Shown here: piece by piece, positions 1 to 7,714 of the stretch | How positions within the stretch are numbered: the first letter of the stretch is position 1 | Layout of the letters: every line of letters begins with the position of its first letter | Source: an uncultured Bacteroides sp. | GTDB taxonomy: Bacteria > Bacteroidota > Bacteroidia > Bacteroidales > Bacteroidaceae | DNA: 32,057 nucleotides | Assembly: GCA_900555635.1 (NCBI GenBank) | Contig: USLU01000060.1 | Coordinates: forward strand, 1-32,057 | Direction of reading: 5' to 3' | Notes under the pieces: generated by a model | What the model saw: only the letters and a program-made list of their open reading frames with translations | Database searches by the model: none | What the model was told of the DNA's origin: nothing | Made by a program: the position numbers and the translations under genes

Positions 1-170
1 TTACTCTTATTCATTACTCACCCATTACTATCACTTAATTATTAGTTCTGCTTATCATTTAGTTCATTATAAATAGCGATTTTCGTCAATTGTCTTATAT
101 CGAACTCAGGTTATTTACTATTGTCTCCTCAAATTATCCTATTTTCTCCCTATGTAAAGCAATTATCGCC

Positions 171-178
171 TACTTTTG
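171..178 (+). promoter_or_regulatory. Candidate -7 promoter box for the GH89 operon
   Basis: TACTTTTG matches the Bacteroidota -7 consensus TAnnTTTG and lies 28 bases before the GH89 start codon, which implies a leader of about 20 nt. No clear TTTG -33 element is seen about 20 bases upstream. The rest of the first 206 bases is AT-rich and shows no gene. Confidence 0.5.
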
Positions 179-206
179 TCACATCATCTAGAACACAACA
201 AATACC

Positions 207-2366
207 ATGAAAATCAAATTTTGTCTGCTGACTCTGTTTATTGCCGTATTGCCGGTCTGTTTGTTTGCCAATCCTGCCACCGATCTGCTGGAAAGAATCG
301 ACAAAGGAGCATCGAAGAAGTTTATCATCGAACTCAAGGCGGGTGCCGACGACTTCTTTGAATTGGACCAGAAAGGCGGCAAGGTCGTAGTGCGTGGCAA
401 CAACTACGTCAACATAGCTACCGGCATCAACTGGTACTTGAAGTATTATGCCGGCATCCAGCTCTCCTGGAACGGCATGCAGGCCAAGCTGCCCCAGACA
501 TTGCCCCCCGTTACTAAGAAAGAACGTCGCGAAACATCACTGTCCCTTCGCTACGATTTCAACTACTGCACTTACTCCTATACCATGGCCTTCTGGGACT
601 GGGAACGATGGGAGAAAGAAATAGACTGGATGGCGTTACATGGCATCAACCTGCCCTTGGCGGCAGTGGGACAAGAATGCATCTGGTTCAACATGCTGCA
701 AAAGCTGGGATATAGCAAGGAAGAAGTCAACCGCTTCATTGCCGGACCTGCCTTCCTGGCTTGGTGGGCTATGAATAATCTGGAAGGTTGGGGAGGTCCC
801 AATCCCGATTCCTGGTACGCTCAGCAAGAAGCTTTGCAGAAGAAAATACTCAAACGCATGCGTGAGTACGGCATCAAACCCGTATTTCCCGGATACTCGG
901 GCATGGTACCTCACGACGCCGATCAAAAGCTGGGACTTACCCTTACCAAGTCCGATTTGTGGAACGGCTTCACCCGTCCTGCTTTCCTGCAACCTACCGA
1001 TCCCCGTTTCGCCGAGATAGCCCAGCTCTATTACAGCGAACAAGAGAGACTTTTCGGTAAGGCCGATTACTACTCCATGGACCCTTTCCACGAGTTGGAG
1101 AATGCTGCTTCGGTCGATTTCGACGCTGCCGGTAAGGCCATTCTTGGAGCCATGAAGAAAATCAGTCCCCAAGCCACCTGGGTAATACAAGGCTGGACCG
1201 AGAACCCCCGTCCGGAGATGATGAAGAACCTTGCCAACGGCGACCTGCTGATACTCGATCTCTTCAGCGAATGCCGCCCCATGTGGGGAATCCCCTCTAT
1301 CTGGAAACGCGACAAAGGATATGAACAGCACGACTGGCTCTTCTGCATGCTGCTTAACTTCGGTGGCAACGTAGGTCTGCATGGTCGTATGGATCAGTTG
1401 CTCAATAACTACTACCTGACTCGTAACAACCCCTTGGCTGCCCACCTCAAGGGTATCGGTCTCACCATGGAGGGTACGGAGAACAACCCCATGATGTTCG
1501 AATTGATGTGCGAACTGCCTTGGCGACCGCAGAAGTTCACCAAGGAAGCCTGGCTGAAAGACTACCTGTTTGCTCGCTACGGCACAAGAGACGAGAAGAT
1601 AGAACAAGCCTGGACTTTGCTTGCCAACACCCTCTACAACTGTCCCTTCGGCAACAACCAGCAAGGCCCCCACGAGTCTATTTTCTGCGGGCGCCCCACG
1701 TTGAACAACTTCCAGGCATCCAGTTGGTCGAAGATGCAGAACTATTATGACCCAACAGTTACCGAAACCGCCGCACGGCTGATGCTCGAAGTAGCAGACA
1801 AGTACCGGGGTAATAATAACTTCGAGTACGATTTGGTAGACATCGTCCGCCAGTCCATATCCGATAAAGGACGCATCACCTACAACCGCACGATTGCCGA
1901 CTTTAAGAGTTTCGACAGGCGTAGTTTCGCAGCCGATTCGCAGAAGTTCCTCGACTTGCTTTTATTGCAGGATAAGTTGCTCGGCACTCGCAGTGAGTTC
2001 CGTGTAGGCCGATGGATAGACCAGGCACGCAACCTGGGCACCACTACCGCGGAAAAAGACCTTTACGAATGGAACGCCCGCGTACAAATAACTACCTGGG
2101 GCAACCGTGTCTGTGCCGACGATGGCGGCTTGCGCGACTATGCCCACAAAGAATGGAACGGCATCTTGCGTGATTTCTATCACAAGCGTTGGGCAGCCTA
2201 CTGGCAGACCCTGCAAGACCAACTGGACGGCAAACCCGAAGTGAAACTGGACTATTACGCCATGGAAGAGCCGTGGACGCTGGATAAAACTCCCTATGGA
2301 GTAACTCCCGAAGGTGATTGTATAGAGGTAGCAAAAGAAGTGTTTAGTAAGGCATTTAGTAACTAA
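207..2366 (+). CDS. Alpha-N-acetylglucosaminidase (GH89, NAGLU family)
   Basis: This 719-residue enzyme is expected to remove terminal alpha-linked N-acetylglucosamine from glycans such as heparan sulfate ends or mucin-type caps. It starts with a type I signal peptide (MKIKFCLLTLFIAVLPV, about 21 residues), so it is exported; no lipobox is present. A small N-terminal domain leads into the NAGLU barrel, which is rich in W, Y and P (DWERWEKEIDWMALHGIN near residue 135). The likely catalytic acids are E296 in MDPFHE and E422 in TMEGTENNP, by comparison with the two catalytic glutamates known in the family. An alpha-helical C-terminal domain follows. It is the first gene of a three-gene operon: the next ATG is 13 bases after its stop. 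The family call is firm; the natural substrate is inferred. Confidence 0.95.
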   Translation: MKIKFCLLTLFIAVLPVCLFANPATDLLERIDKGASKKFIIELKAGADDFFELDQKGGKVVVRGNNYVNIATGINWYLKYYAGIQLSWNGMQAKLPQTLPPVTKKERRETSLSLRYDFNYCTYSYTMAFWDWERWEKEIDWMALHGINLPLAAVGQECIWFNMLQKLGYSKEEVNRFIAGPAFLAWWAMNNLEGWGGPNPDSWYAQQEALQKKILKRMREYGIKPVFPGYSGMVPHDADQKLGLTLTKSDLWNGFTRPAFLQPTDPRFAEIAQLYYSEQERLFGKADYYSMDPFHELENAASVDFDAAGKAILGAMKKISPQATWVIQGWTENPRPEMMKNLANGDLLILDLFSECRPMWGIPSIWKRDKGYEQHDWLFCMLLNFGGNVGLHGRMDQLLNNYYLTRNNPLAAHLKGIGLTMEGTENNPMMFELMCELPWRPQKFTKEAWLKDYLFARYGTRDEKIEQAWTLLANTLYNCPFGNNQQGPHESIFCGRPTLNNFQASSWSKMQNYYDPTVTETAARLMLEVADKYRGNNNFEYDLVDIVRQSISDKGRITYNRTIADFKSFDRRSFAADSQKFLDLLLLQDKLLGTRSEFRVGRWIDQARNLGTTTAEKDLYEWNARVQITTWGNRVCADDGGLRDYAHKEWNGILRDFYHKRWAAYWQTLQDQLDGKPEVKLDYYAMEEPWTLDKTPYGVTPEGDCIEVAKEVFSKAFSN

Positions 2367-2379
2367 TCCCTTGCCGTTT

Positions 2380-3486
2380 ATGGAAACTCCTCAACCTATC
2401 CCCAGCGTATCTTCCGCCAAGAAACGCCTCTTGTCCCTCGACGTCCTGCGTGGCATCACTGTTGTAGGCATGATATTGGTCAACAACTCCGGTGGGAAGC
2501 TTTCTTACGAATCACTGCGTCATTCTGCATGGAACGGCATGACGCCTTGCGACCTTGTGTTCCCGTTCTTCCTCTTCATTATGGGAATCTCTACCTACAT
2601 TGCATTGAGCAAGTTCCAATTCCGCCCGTCTCCTCCGGTAGTGAGGAAGATACTGAAACGCACCCTTATCATACTTTGCATCGGCTGGGCCATCCATTGG
2701 TTCGACTTCATCTGTGAGGGTGATTTCTTTCCGCTGGCTCACCTCCGGCTTACGGGTGTGTTGCCACGTATCGCCTTGTGCTACTGCGTCGTCTCCTTCA
2801 TTGCCTTATACATCCGGCATAAATACCTCCTCCGCATCATCGGACTGGTGTTGATAAGCTATACCGTATTACTTCTTGTCGGCAATGGCTTTGCTCCCGA
2901 CGCCACTAACATCCTGTCCGTCATCGACCAAAAGCTATTAGGAGCCGATCACCTTTACCATAAGAGTCCGATTGACCCCGAAGGGCTTGTCAGTACCTTT
3001 TCTGCGATAGCCCATACATTGATAGGCTTCTGTTGCGGTAAGCTCATCCTGCAAAAGGAGGCTTTGGAACAGAAGACGTTGAAGCTGTTCGTTGCCGGTT
3101 TCCTGCTGATGATGTGCGGTTTCCTGCTGACCGAAGCCTTGCCGTTGAACAAACGCATCTGGTCGCCCACCTTTGTGCTGACCACCTGCGGACTGGCCGC
3201 TATGCTTCAAGCCCTGTTAATCTACTTCATCGACCTGAAAGAGAAGAAACATTGGTGTCGCTTCTTCGAGATATTCGGTGTAAACCCTTTGTTCCTTTAT
3301 GTATTGAGCGAAGTAGTCGCCATCGTAGTCGGTGCAACCGGAGCCAAGCCCGTAGTCTACGAAGGCATACACGCGTTGATAACTGATCCCTACTTGGCTT
3401 CCGCCGTCTATGCGCTCCTCTTCACCGCAGTGATGGGCGCCTGTGGATACCTCTTGTATAAACGAAAAATATATATCAAGATATAG
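2380..3486 (+). CDS. HGSNAT-like multi-span membrane N-acetyltransferase (COG4299/DUF5009)
   Basis: This 368-residue protein has about ten hydrophobic segments and belongs to the family of heparan-alpha-glucosaminide N-acetyltransferase. In the human enzyme, acetyl-CoA on the cytosolic side acetylates a membrane-proximal histidine, and the acetyl group is passed to terminal glucosamine on the other side. The signature is present: SLDVLRGITVVGMILVNN at the first span, then LRHSAWNGMTPCDLVFPFF, where H48 aligns with the human acetylated histidine. ATG at 2380 is preferred; an in-frame TTG at 2371 would add three residues and has no ribosome-binding site. The gene ends directly against the GH92 start, so the three genes are probably co-transcribed. 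Its position after GH89 suggests that it acetylates glucosamine ends to make substrate for that hydrolase. The exact acceptor is unknown, and a role in cell-envelope glycan acetylation is the alternative. Confidence 0.85.
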   Translation: METPQPIPSVSSAKKRLLSLDVLRGITVVGMILVNNSGGKLSYESLRHSAWNGMTPCDLVFPFFLFIMGISTYIALSKFQFRPSPPVVRKILKRTLIILCIGWAIHWFDFICEGDFFPLAHLRLTGVLPRIALCYCVVSFIALYIRHKYLLRIIGLVLISYTVLLLVGNGFAPDATNILSVIDQKLLGADHLYHKSPIDPEGLVSTFSAIAHTLIGFCCGKLILQKEALEQKTLKLFVAGFLLMMCGFLLTEALPLNKRIWSPTFVLTTCGLAAMLQALLIYFIDLKEKKHWCRFFEIFGVNPLFLYVLSEVVAIVVGATGAKPVVYEGIHALITDPYLASAVYALLFTAVMGACGYLLYKRKIYIKI

Positions 3487-5826
3487 ATGAAACGCCCCCC
3501 ATCCACCTATGCCCCTTTACTGCTGACCGCCTTATGGCTGTTGTGCGCCTCCTCCTGTTCTACACAGAAGCAGGAATCGCTCTTGCAGTACATCGATACC
3601 CGTGTGGGCACTGCTCCCAGCAGCACCCATACCGCAGGCATGTTCGGCAAAAATACCGAAGAGTATGGTCAGACCCTTCCTGCCGTACTCGAACCCAATG
3701 GCATGAACTTCTGGACTGCCCAAACCCGTGACACCGAGCAGAAGTGCATCGCTCCTTATTATTATGCCGACACGCTGCTTCAAGGTTTCCGCAATTCCCA
3801 TTGGATAGTAGGAGGGTGCACGCAAGACTACGGCTCCATGACGCTGATGCCCCTCTCCGGAAAGTTGAGAAATACGCCGCAGGCACGTGCCACCCGTTTC
3901 TCCCATCAAGATGAAGAGGCAACGCCTACCTATTACGCCGTCACTCTGCCCGACGAAGGCATCCGGGCGGAGATGACTGCCCGTTCCCGTTCCGCCATCT
4001 TCCGCTTTACTTATCAGCAGGCAGGCAAAGGGTACTTGGTAGTCCATCCGAATAGCGACGAGGGGCAGGGCTATATTACCATCGACACCGTGAAGAATGA
4101 GATATATGGTTATAACCCTGTCCATCGCATCTACCAAGGCTGGGGAGAACCGGCGGGGTATAGCGGTCATTTTGTCGTACGTCTTCAGAAGAAGATAACC
4201 GGTTTCGGTGTGTTCAAGGGAGATTCCTTGTTGCCTGGTATATCCGAGGCCGGAAATGCCCCTCAGATAGGCGCTTATGTGGAGTTTGAGGTAGAAGCCG
4301 GAGAAGAAGTACTGGTGAAATCGGCCTCCTCCTTTACCGGTCGCGAAGGCGCTTTGCTGAATCTGGAAACTGAAATACCTCATTGGGATTTCGATCAGAC
4401 CCATCGGGAATTGAACCTTATCTGGGAAAAGCATCTTGCCACTATCGAGGTAGAAACGGAACACCGTGCCGACAAGGAGAAGTTTTACAGCGCCTTCTAC
4501 CGTGCCTCCTTCCTGCCCCGCACGGTGAATGATGCAGACGGCCGTTACCCGTCGTTTGCTACCGGTACGCCTATCCGCCGTTTGCCGGAGGGGAAGACTT
4601 ACTACGATGATTACAGTATGTGGGACACGTACCGTGCCTTGCATCCGCTTGTCAACCTGCTTTTCCCGACAAAAGGGGGCGATATGATGCAATCCCTGGT
4701 GTTGAAGTATGAGCAAGGAGGCTGGATGCCCATCTTCCCTTGCTGGAATAGCTATACGGCTGCCATGATAGGCGATCATTGTGTATCAGCCATCGGCGAT
4801 GCTTATTGCAAGGGTATCCGTAACTTCGATATCGACAAGGCATACGAAGGTATGCGCAAGAATGCGTTCGAGACTCCTGACGACTTCGACGAATACAAGA
4901 ATGGCATGGGACGGCGTGCGTTGACGTCTTACTTGAAGTATGGATATATCCCGCTTGAAGATTCCGTGCCTGACGCATTCCATACCCGTGAGCAGGTGTC
5001 ACGTACACTGGAATATGCTTATGATGATTTCGTCCTGGCACAAGTGGCGAAGGCTTTGGGCAAGACTGCGGATTATCAACAGTTGATGCGACGGGGTGCT
5101 AATTACCGCAATGTCATCGATCCCCGTACGGGATATGCGCAGGGGCGACATGTGGATGGTACATTTCTGCAAGAAGACAATGCGTTCGGCTTTGCACGCT
5201 TTATTACCGAAGGTGCGCCATGTCATTACACTTGGTATGTGCCGCAAGACCCTTACGGGTTGATGGAGTGTATGGGCGGTAAGGAGCATTACGTAGCCAA
5301 GCTCGACTCCATGTTCGGCCGGCAGCGCTATTGGCACGGCAACGAGCCTTGTCATCAGGTGGCGTATCTATTCAATTATGCCGGTCAGCCTTGGAAGACA
5401 CAACGGGCTGTGAGGCATATTATGGAGACTGAATACCTGAATGCAGCCGGTGGATTATCGGGCAATGACGATGCCGGGCAGATGTCGGCTTGGTATATGT
5501 TCGCCGCAATGGGGTTCTATCCCGTTTGCCCGGGGACGCCTTATTATCAGATAGCAAGTCCCTCGTTCCGTAGTCTTACCTTGCATTTAGAGAACGGGAA
5601 GACCTTTACGGTAAAGGCGGAGCAGGCATCGGAGAAGAACATTTATATCCAGTCCGCCAAGCTGAACGGGAAGGCTTATACACGCAATTACATCTCGCAC
5701 CAGAATATTATGAATGGTGGCGAAATGGAGTTCGTGATGGGAGAGAAGCCGAATGAAGCGTGGGGTGCACGGCCGGAAGACTGCCCGCCGGATGTGATGA
5801 GTATACTAAGAGTGGAAGAAAAGTGA
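3487..5826 (+). CDS. GH92 alpha-mannosidase lipoprotein
   Basis: The product is a 779-residue member of GH92, calcium-dependent exo-acting mannosidases that trim alpha-mannose from high-mannose N-glycans or yeast mannan. The signal peptide ends in a lipobox (LCASSC, lipidated C24), so the enzyme is probably anchored in the outer membrane or periplasm. Family marks are the N-terminal YIDTRVGT, the DTYRALHPL stretch, TEGAPCHYTWYVPQD with E575 as the likely general acid, and GNDDAGQMSAWYMFAAMGFY with aspartates 661-662 expected in the base/calcium region. Length is normal for the family. The start codon follows the stop of the membrane acetyltransferase with no gap. Linkage specificity cannot be read from the sequence. 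Confidence 0.95.
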   Translation: MKRPPSTYAPLLLTALWLLCASSCSTQKQESLLQYIDTRVGTAPSSTHTAGMFGKNTEEYGQTLPAVLEPNGMNFWTAQTRDTEQKCIAPYYYADTLLQGFRNSHWIVGGCTQDYGSMTLMPLSGKLRNTPQARATRFSHQDEEATPTYYAVTLPDEGIRAEMTARSRSAIFRFTYQQAGKGYLVVHPNSDEGQGYITIDTVKNEIYGYNPVHRIYQGWGEPAGYSGHFVVRLQKKITGFGVFKGDSLLPGISEAGNAPQIGAYVEFEVEAGEEVLVKSASSFTGREGALLNLETEIPHWDFDQTHRELNLIWEKHLATIEVETEHRADKEKFYSAFYRASFLPRTVNDADGRYPSFATGTPIRRLPEGKTYYDDYSMWDTYRALHPLVNLLFPTKGGDMMQSLVLKYEQGGWMPIFPCWNSYTAAMIGDHCVSAIGDAYCKGIRNFDIDKAYEGMRKNAFETPDDFDEYKNGMGRRALTSYLKYGYIPLEDSVPDAFHTREQVSRTLEYAYDDFVLAQVAKALGKTADYQQLMRRGANYRNVIDPRTGYAQGRHVDGTFLQEDNAFGFARFITEGAPCHYTWYVPQDPYGLMECMGGKEHYVAKLDSMFGRQRYWHGNEPCHQVAYLFNYAGQPWKTQRAVRHIMETEYLNAAGGLSGNDDAGQMSAWYMFAAMGFYPVCPGTPYYQIASPSFRSLTLHLENGKTFTVKAEQASEKNIYIQSAKLNGKAYTRNYISHQNIMNGGEMEFVMGEKPNEAWGARPEDCPPDVMSILRVEEK

Positions 5827-5884
5827 CACATTCATTTTGAAAAAGCATATAGTCATTCGCATTTCTGGTAATGGGAGTATCTTA

Positions 5885-6026
5885 ATTCTCCTCCTCCCGG
5901 GAGGAGGAGTACCCCTTTAGGGGGGAGGTGGTAGGAAAAACTCATACCTTTGAATGAATGATTCGGCCCGTATGTTCACCTACCACCCCGCCCTTTGGGC
6001 ACCCCTCCTCCCGGGAGGAGGGGAAT
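5885..6026. repeat. Palindromic intergenic element, family 1, copy 1
   Basis: This is a 142-bp element with terminal inverted repeats of about 50 bases. Each end holds a perfect 22-bp palindrome centred on CCTCCCGGGAGG (5888-5909 and 6002-6023). The inner arms (GGGGGGAGGTGGTAGG and CCTACCACCCCGCC) are complementary, so the whole unit can fold into one long hairpin. The left end differs from copy 2 (7539-7678, opposite orientation) at one of the first 52 bases. The middle contains TACCTTTG at 5945-5952, a possible -7 promoter box pointing toward the GH28 gene. The element starts 58 bases after the GH92 stop and may also act as a transcription or mRNA boundary. No transposase is present, so it would be a non-autonomous, MITE- or REP-like repeat. 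Confidence 0.85.
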
Positions 6027-6117
6027 GAAGATACTGCTGCTTGATAATTGCAAAATGTGGTTTCTTTATTTTAAGATAAATAAGAATGCAAATTTTAACC
6101 CGTATAACTATATAATT

Positions 6118-7527
6118 ATGAAGATAAAAACAATATTATCCGCTTTCTGCATTCTTTTGCTAATGGCGGCATGTGCAGGCTCCAAGACCGGGGGAAGTAC
6201 TTATAACATCCTCGATTACGGTGCTGTGGGCGACGGAAAGACCGATGATGCTGCCGCCGTGCAAGCAGCCATCGACCTGTGTTCCAAATCGGGTGGGGGT
6301 ACTGTACTTATTCCCGCCGGACGCACCTTCCTATGCAGCCCTTTCCAACTGGCTTCTTATGTGGAGCTTCATCTCGAACCTAATTCATGCATCCTTGCCA
6401 ATCCCGATGAGGCTGCCTATACCCAAAGCGCCTTTCGTGAAAACCGTGGGGAGGGCATGATGTGGATATCCGGCAAAGACTTGAAACAAGTCTCCATCAC
6501 TGGTACGGGCACCATCGACGGCAATGGCGTAGCCTTTATGGGCAAGGAACTCGAAGACTCCTACGAATTGAAGCCCGTCACCGACTTCGATCCCCGTCCG
6601 CATGTATTGACGCTTATCAACGTCGAGCAGATAGTTATCAGAGACATCACCATCCGCAACAGCGCCTACTGGACGGTTCACCTGATCGGCTGCAACGATG
6701 CCTCCATCGACGGCATTAGCCTGCTGAACAACCTCAAGATACGCAACGGCGACGGCATTGACGTAGACCATTCGCGCAACGTGCGCATCGCCAATTGCCA
6801 TATCGAGTCGGGCGACGACTGTATCTGCCTCAAGAACCGCCGTGAGTTCGAAGAATACGGTCCTTGCGAGGATATTGTGGTAACGAATTGTACCATGGTA
6901 TCCCGCTCTTGCGCCATCAAGATCGGTTCGGAGAACATGGATAAGATAGACCGTGTGCTCTTTAACAACTGCATCATCAAGAATAGCAACCGGGGTATCG
7001 GTATTCAGAACCGGGATGAAGGAACGGTAACGAATGTCGTCTTCTCCAATATGATAGTAGACTGCCAGTTCTTTTCCGACGTGTGGTGGGGCAAGGCGGA
7101 ACCGATCTACGTGACGTCCTATCCTCGTGCCGTGGGCAATCATAAAGATGCCGGTTGGCGTTTTCCGAAAGGAGCTACCGAAGGACGTTGTGGCGAGGTG
7201 AGCCGCATCTATTTCACGAATATCAAATGTGCCAGCGAGAACGGTATCTTTGTAGGTGGCGATACACCGGATAAAATGAACCATATCTACTTCAAAGATG
7301 TAGACCTGCTGTTGCAGAAGCGTACGTCTTACAAAGGAGGCATCTACGACAAGCGTCCGTGTGTGGGCGAAGGGTTTATCTATGACTCCACGTATGGATT
7401 CTACTTCGATACTGCTTCAAATATCGAGATCGACCATTGTCGCATGATGTGTGGGAATATCTGTCCCGACCAGTTTATGGAAGGTGTGAAACAGAAGAAT
7501 GTAACTAACTTGAAAATCAATAACTGA
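6118..7527 (+). CDS. GH28 polygalacturonase-like lipoprotein
   Basis: This 469-residue right-handed beta-helix enzyme belongs to GH28, which hydrolyses galacturonan or rhamnogalacturonan. The start at 6118 gives a clean lipoprotein signal (MKIKTILSAFCILLLMAAC, lipidated C19). A longer reading from 5995 would run through the repeat element and is not credible. After the signal comes the usual pectate-lyase-fold opening YNILDYGAVGDGKTDDAAAVQAA. The catalytic region shows NGDGIDVDHS (D212, D215) and SGDDCICLK (D233, D234), followed by SRSCAIKIGSEN and NRGIGIQNRDEG, which replace the GHG and RIK motifs of fungal polygalacturonases, as in many bacterial GH28 subfamilies. The gene sits between two inverted copies of repeat family 1. 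Its pectin-type activity does not match the host-glycan enzymes on its left. Confidence 0.9.
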   Translation: MKIKTILSAFCILLLMAACAGSKTGGSTYNILDYGAVGDGKTDDAAAVQAAIDLCSKSGGGTVLIPAGRTFLCSPFQLASYVELHLEPNSCILANPDEAAYTQSAFRENRGEGMMWISGKDLKQVSITGTGTIDGNGVAFMGKELEDSYELKPVTDFDPRPHVLTLINVEQIVIRDITIRNSAYWTVHLIGCNDASIDGISLLNNLKIRNGDGIDVDHSRNVRIANCHIESGDDCICLKNRREFEEYGPCEDIVVTNCTMVSRSCAIKIGSENMDKIDRVLFNNCIIKNSNRGIGIQNRDEGTVTNVVFSNMIVDCQFFSDVWWGKAEPIYVTSYPRAVGNHKDAGWRFPKGATEGRCGEVSRIYFTNIKCASENGIFVGGDTPDKMNHIYFKDVDLLLQKRTSYKGGIYDKRPCVGEGFIYDSTYGFYFDTASNIEIDHCRMMCGNICPDQFMEGVKQKNVTNLKINN

Positions 7528-7538
7528 GAACTATCTCC

Positions 7539-7678
7539 ATTCCCATCCTCCTGGGAGGAGGGGTGCCCTTTAGGGCGGGGTGGTAGGTGAATACATAAAG
7601 CGAATCATTTTTTCAAAGGTATTTTATCCTACCACCTCCCCCCTAAAGGGGTACTCCTCCTCCTGGGAGGAGGAGAAT
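7539..7678. repeat. Palindromic intergenic element, family 1, copy 2 (inverted)
   Basis: This 140-bp element is the reverse-complement counterpart of the element at 5885-6026. It begins 12 bases after the GH28 stop. The palindromes at its ends are centred on CCTCCTGGGAGG instead of CCCGGG. The most divergent part is the middle, where TACCTTTG is kept on the minus strand (7614-7621), again pointing toward the GH28 gene. Conservation of both ends and the shared orientation logic show that the two copies belong to one family. A terminator or mRNA-end role for GH28 is possible but unproven. Confidence 0.85.
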
Positions 7679-7714
7679 GAAGTTACTCTTACCCTATATC
7701 ACTAATTTGCAACA

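Noticed and set aside
636..1673. Long minus-strand ORF (345 codons) inside the GH89 gene
   Set aside because: It is the antisense shadow of a strongly conserved GH89 reading frame, has no recognisable domain, and follows from the GC-rich third positions of the real gene.
2371..2379. TTG start for the membrane acetyltransferase
   Set aside because: It adds only three residues, has no ribosome-binding site, and an ATG follows directly.
3532..4779. Minus-strand ORF of 415 codons inside the GH92 gene
   Set aside because: Same situation: no domain, no promoter or start signal, and it is entirely opposite GH92 coding sequence.
5995..6117. N-terminal extension of the GH28 protein
   Set aside because: It translates the right end of the palindromic element and would place the lipoprotein signal in the middle of the protein.
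5885..7678. GH28 region as a composite transposon
   Set aside because: No transposase gene or target-site duplication is visible; the flanking units are short non-coding repeats, so only a repeat-bracketed segment is claimed.
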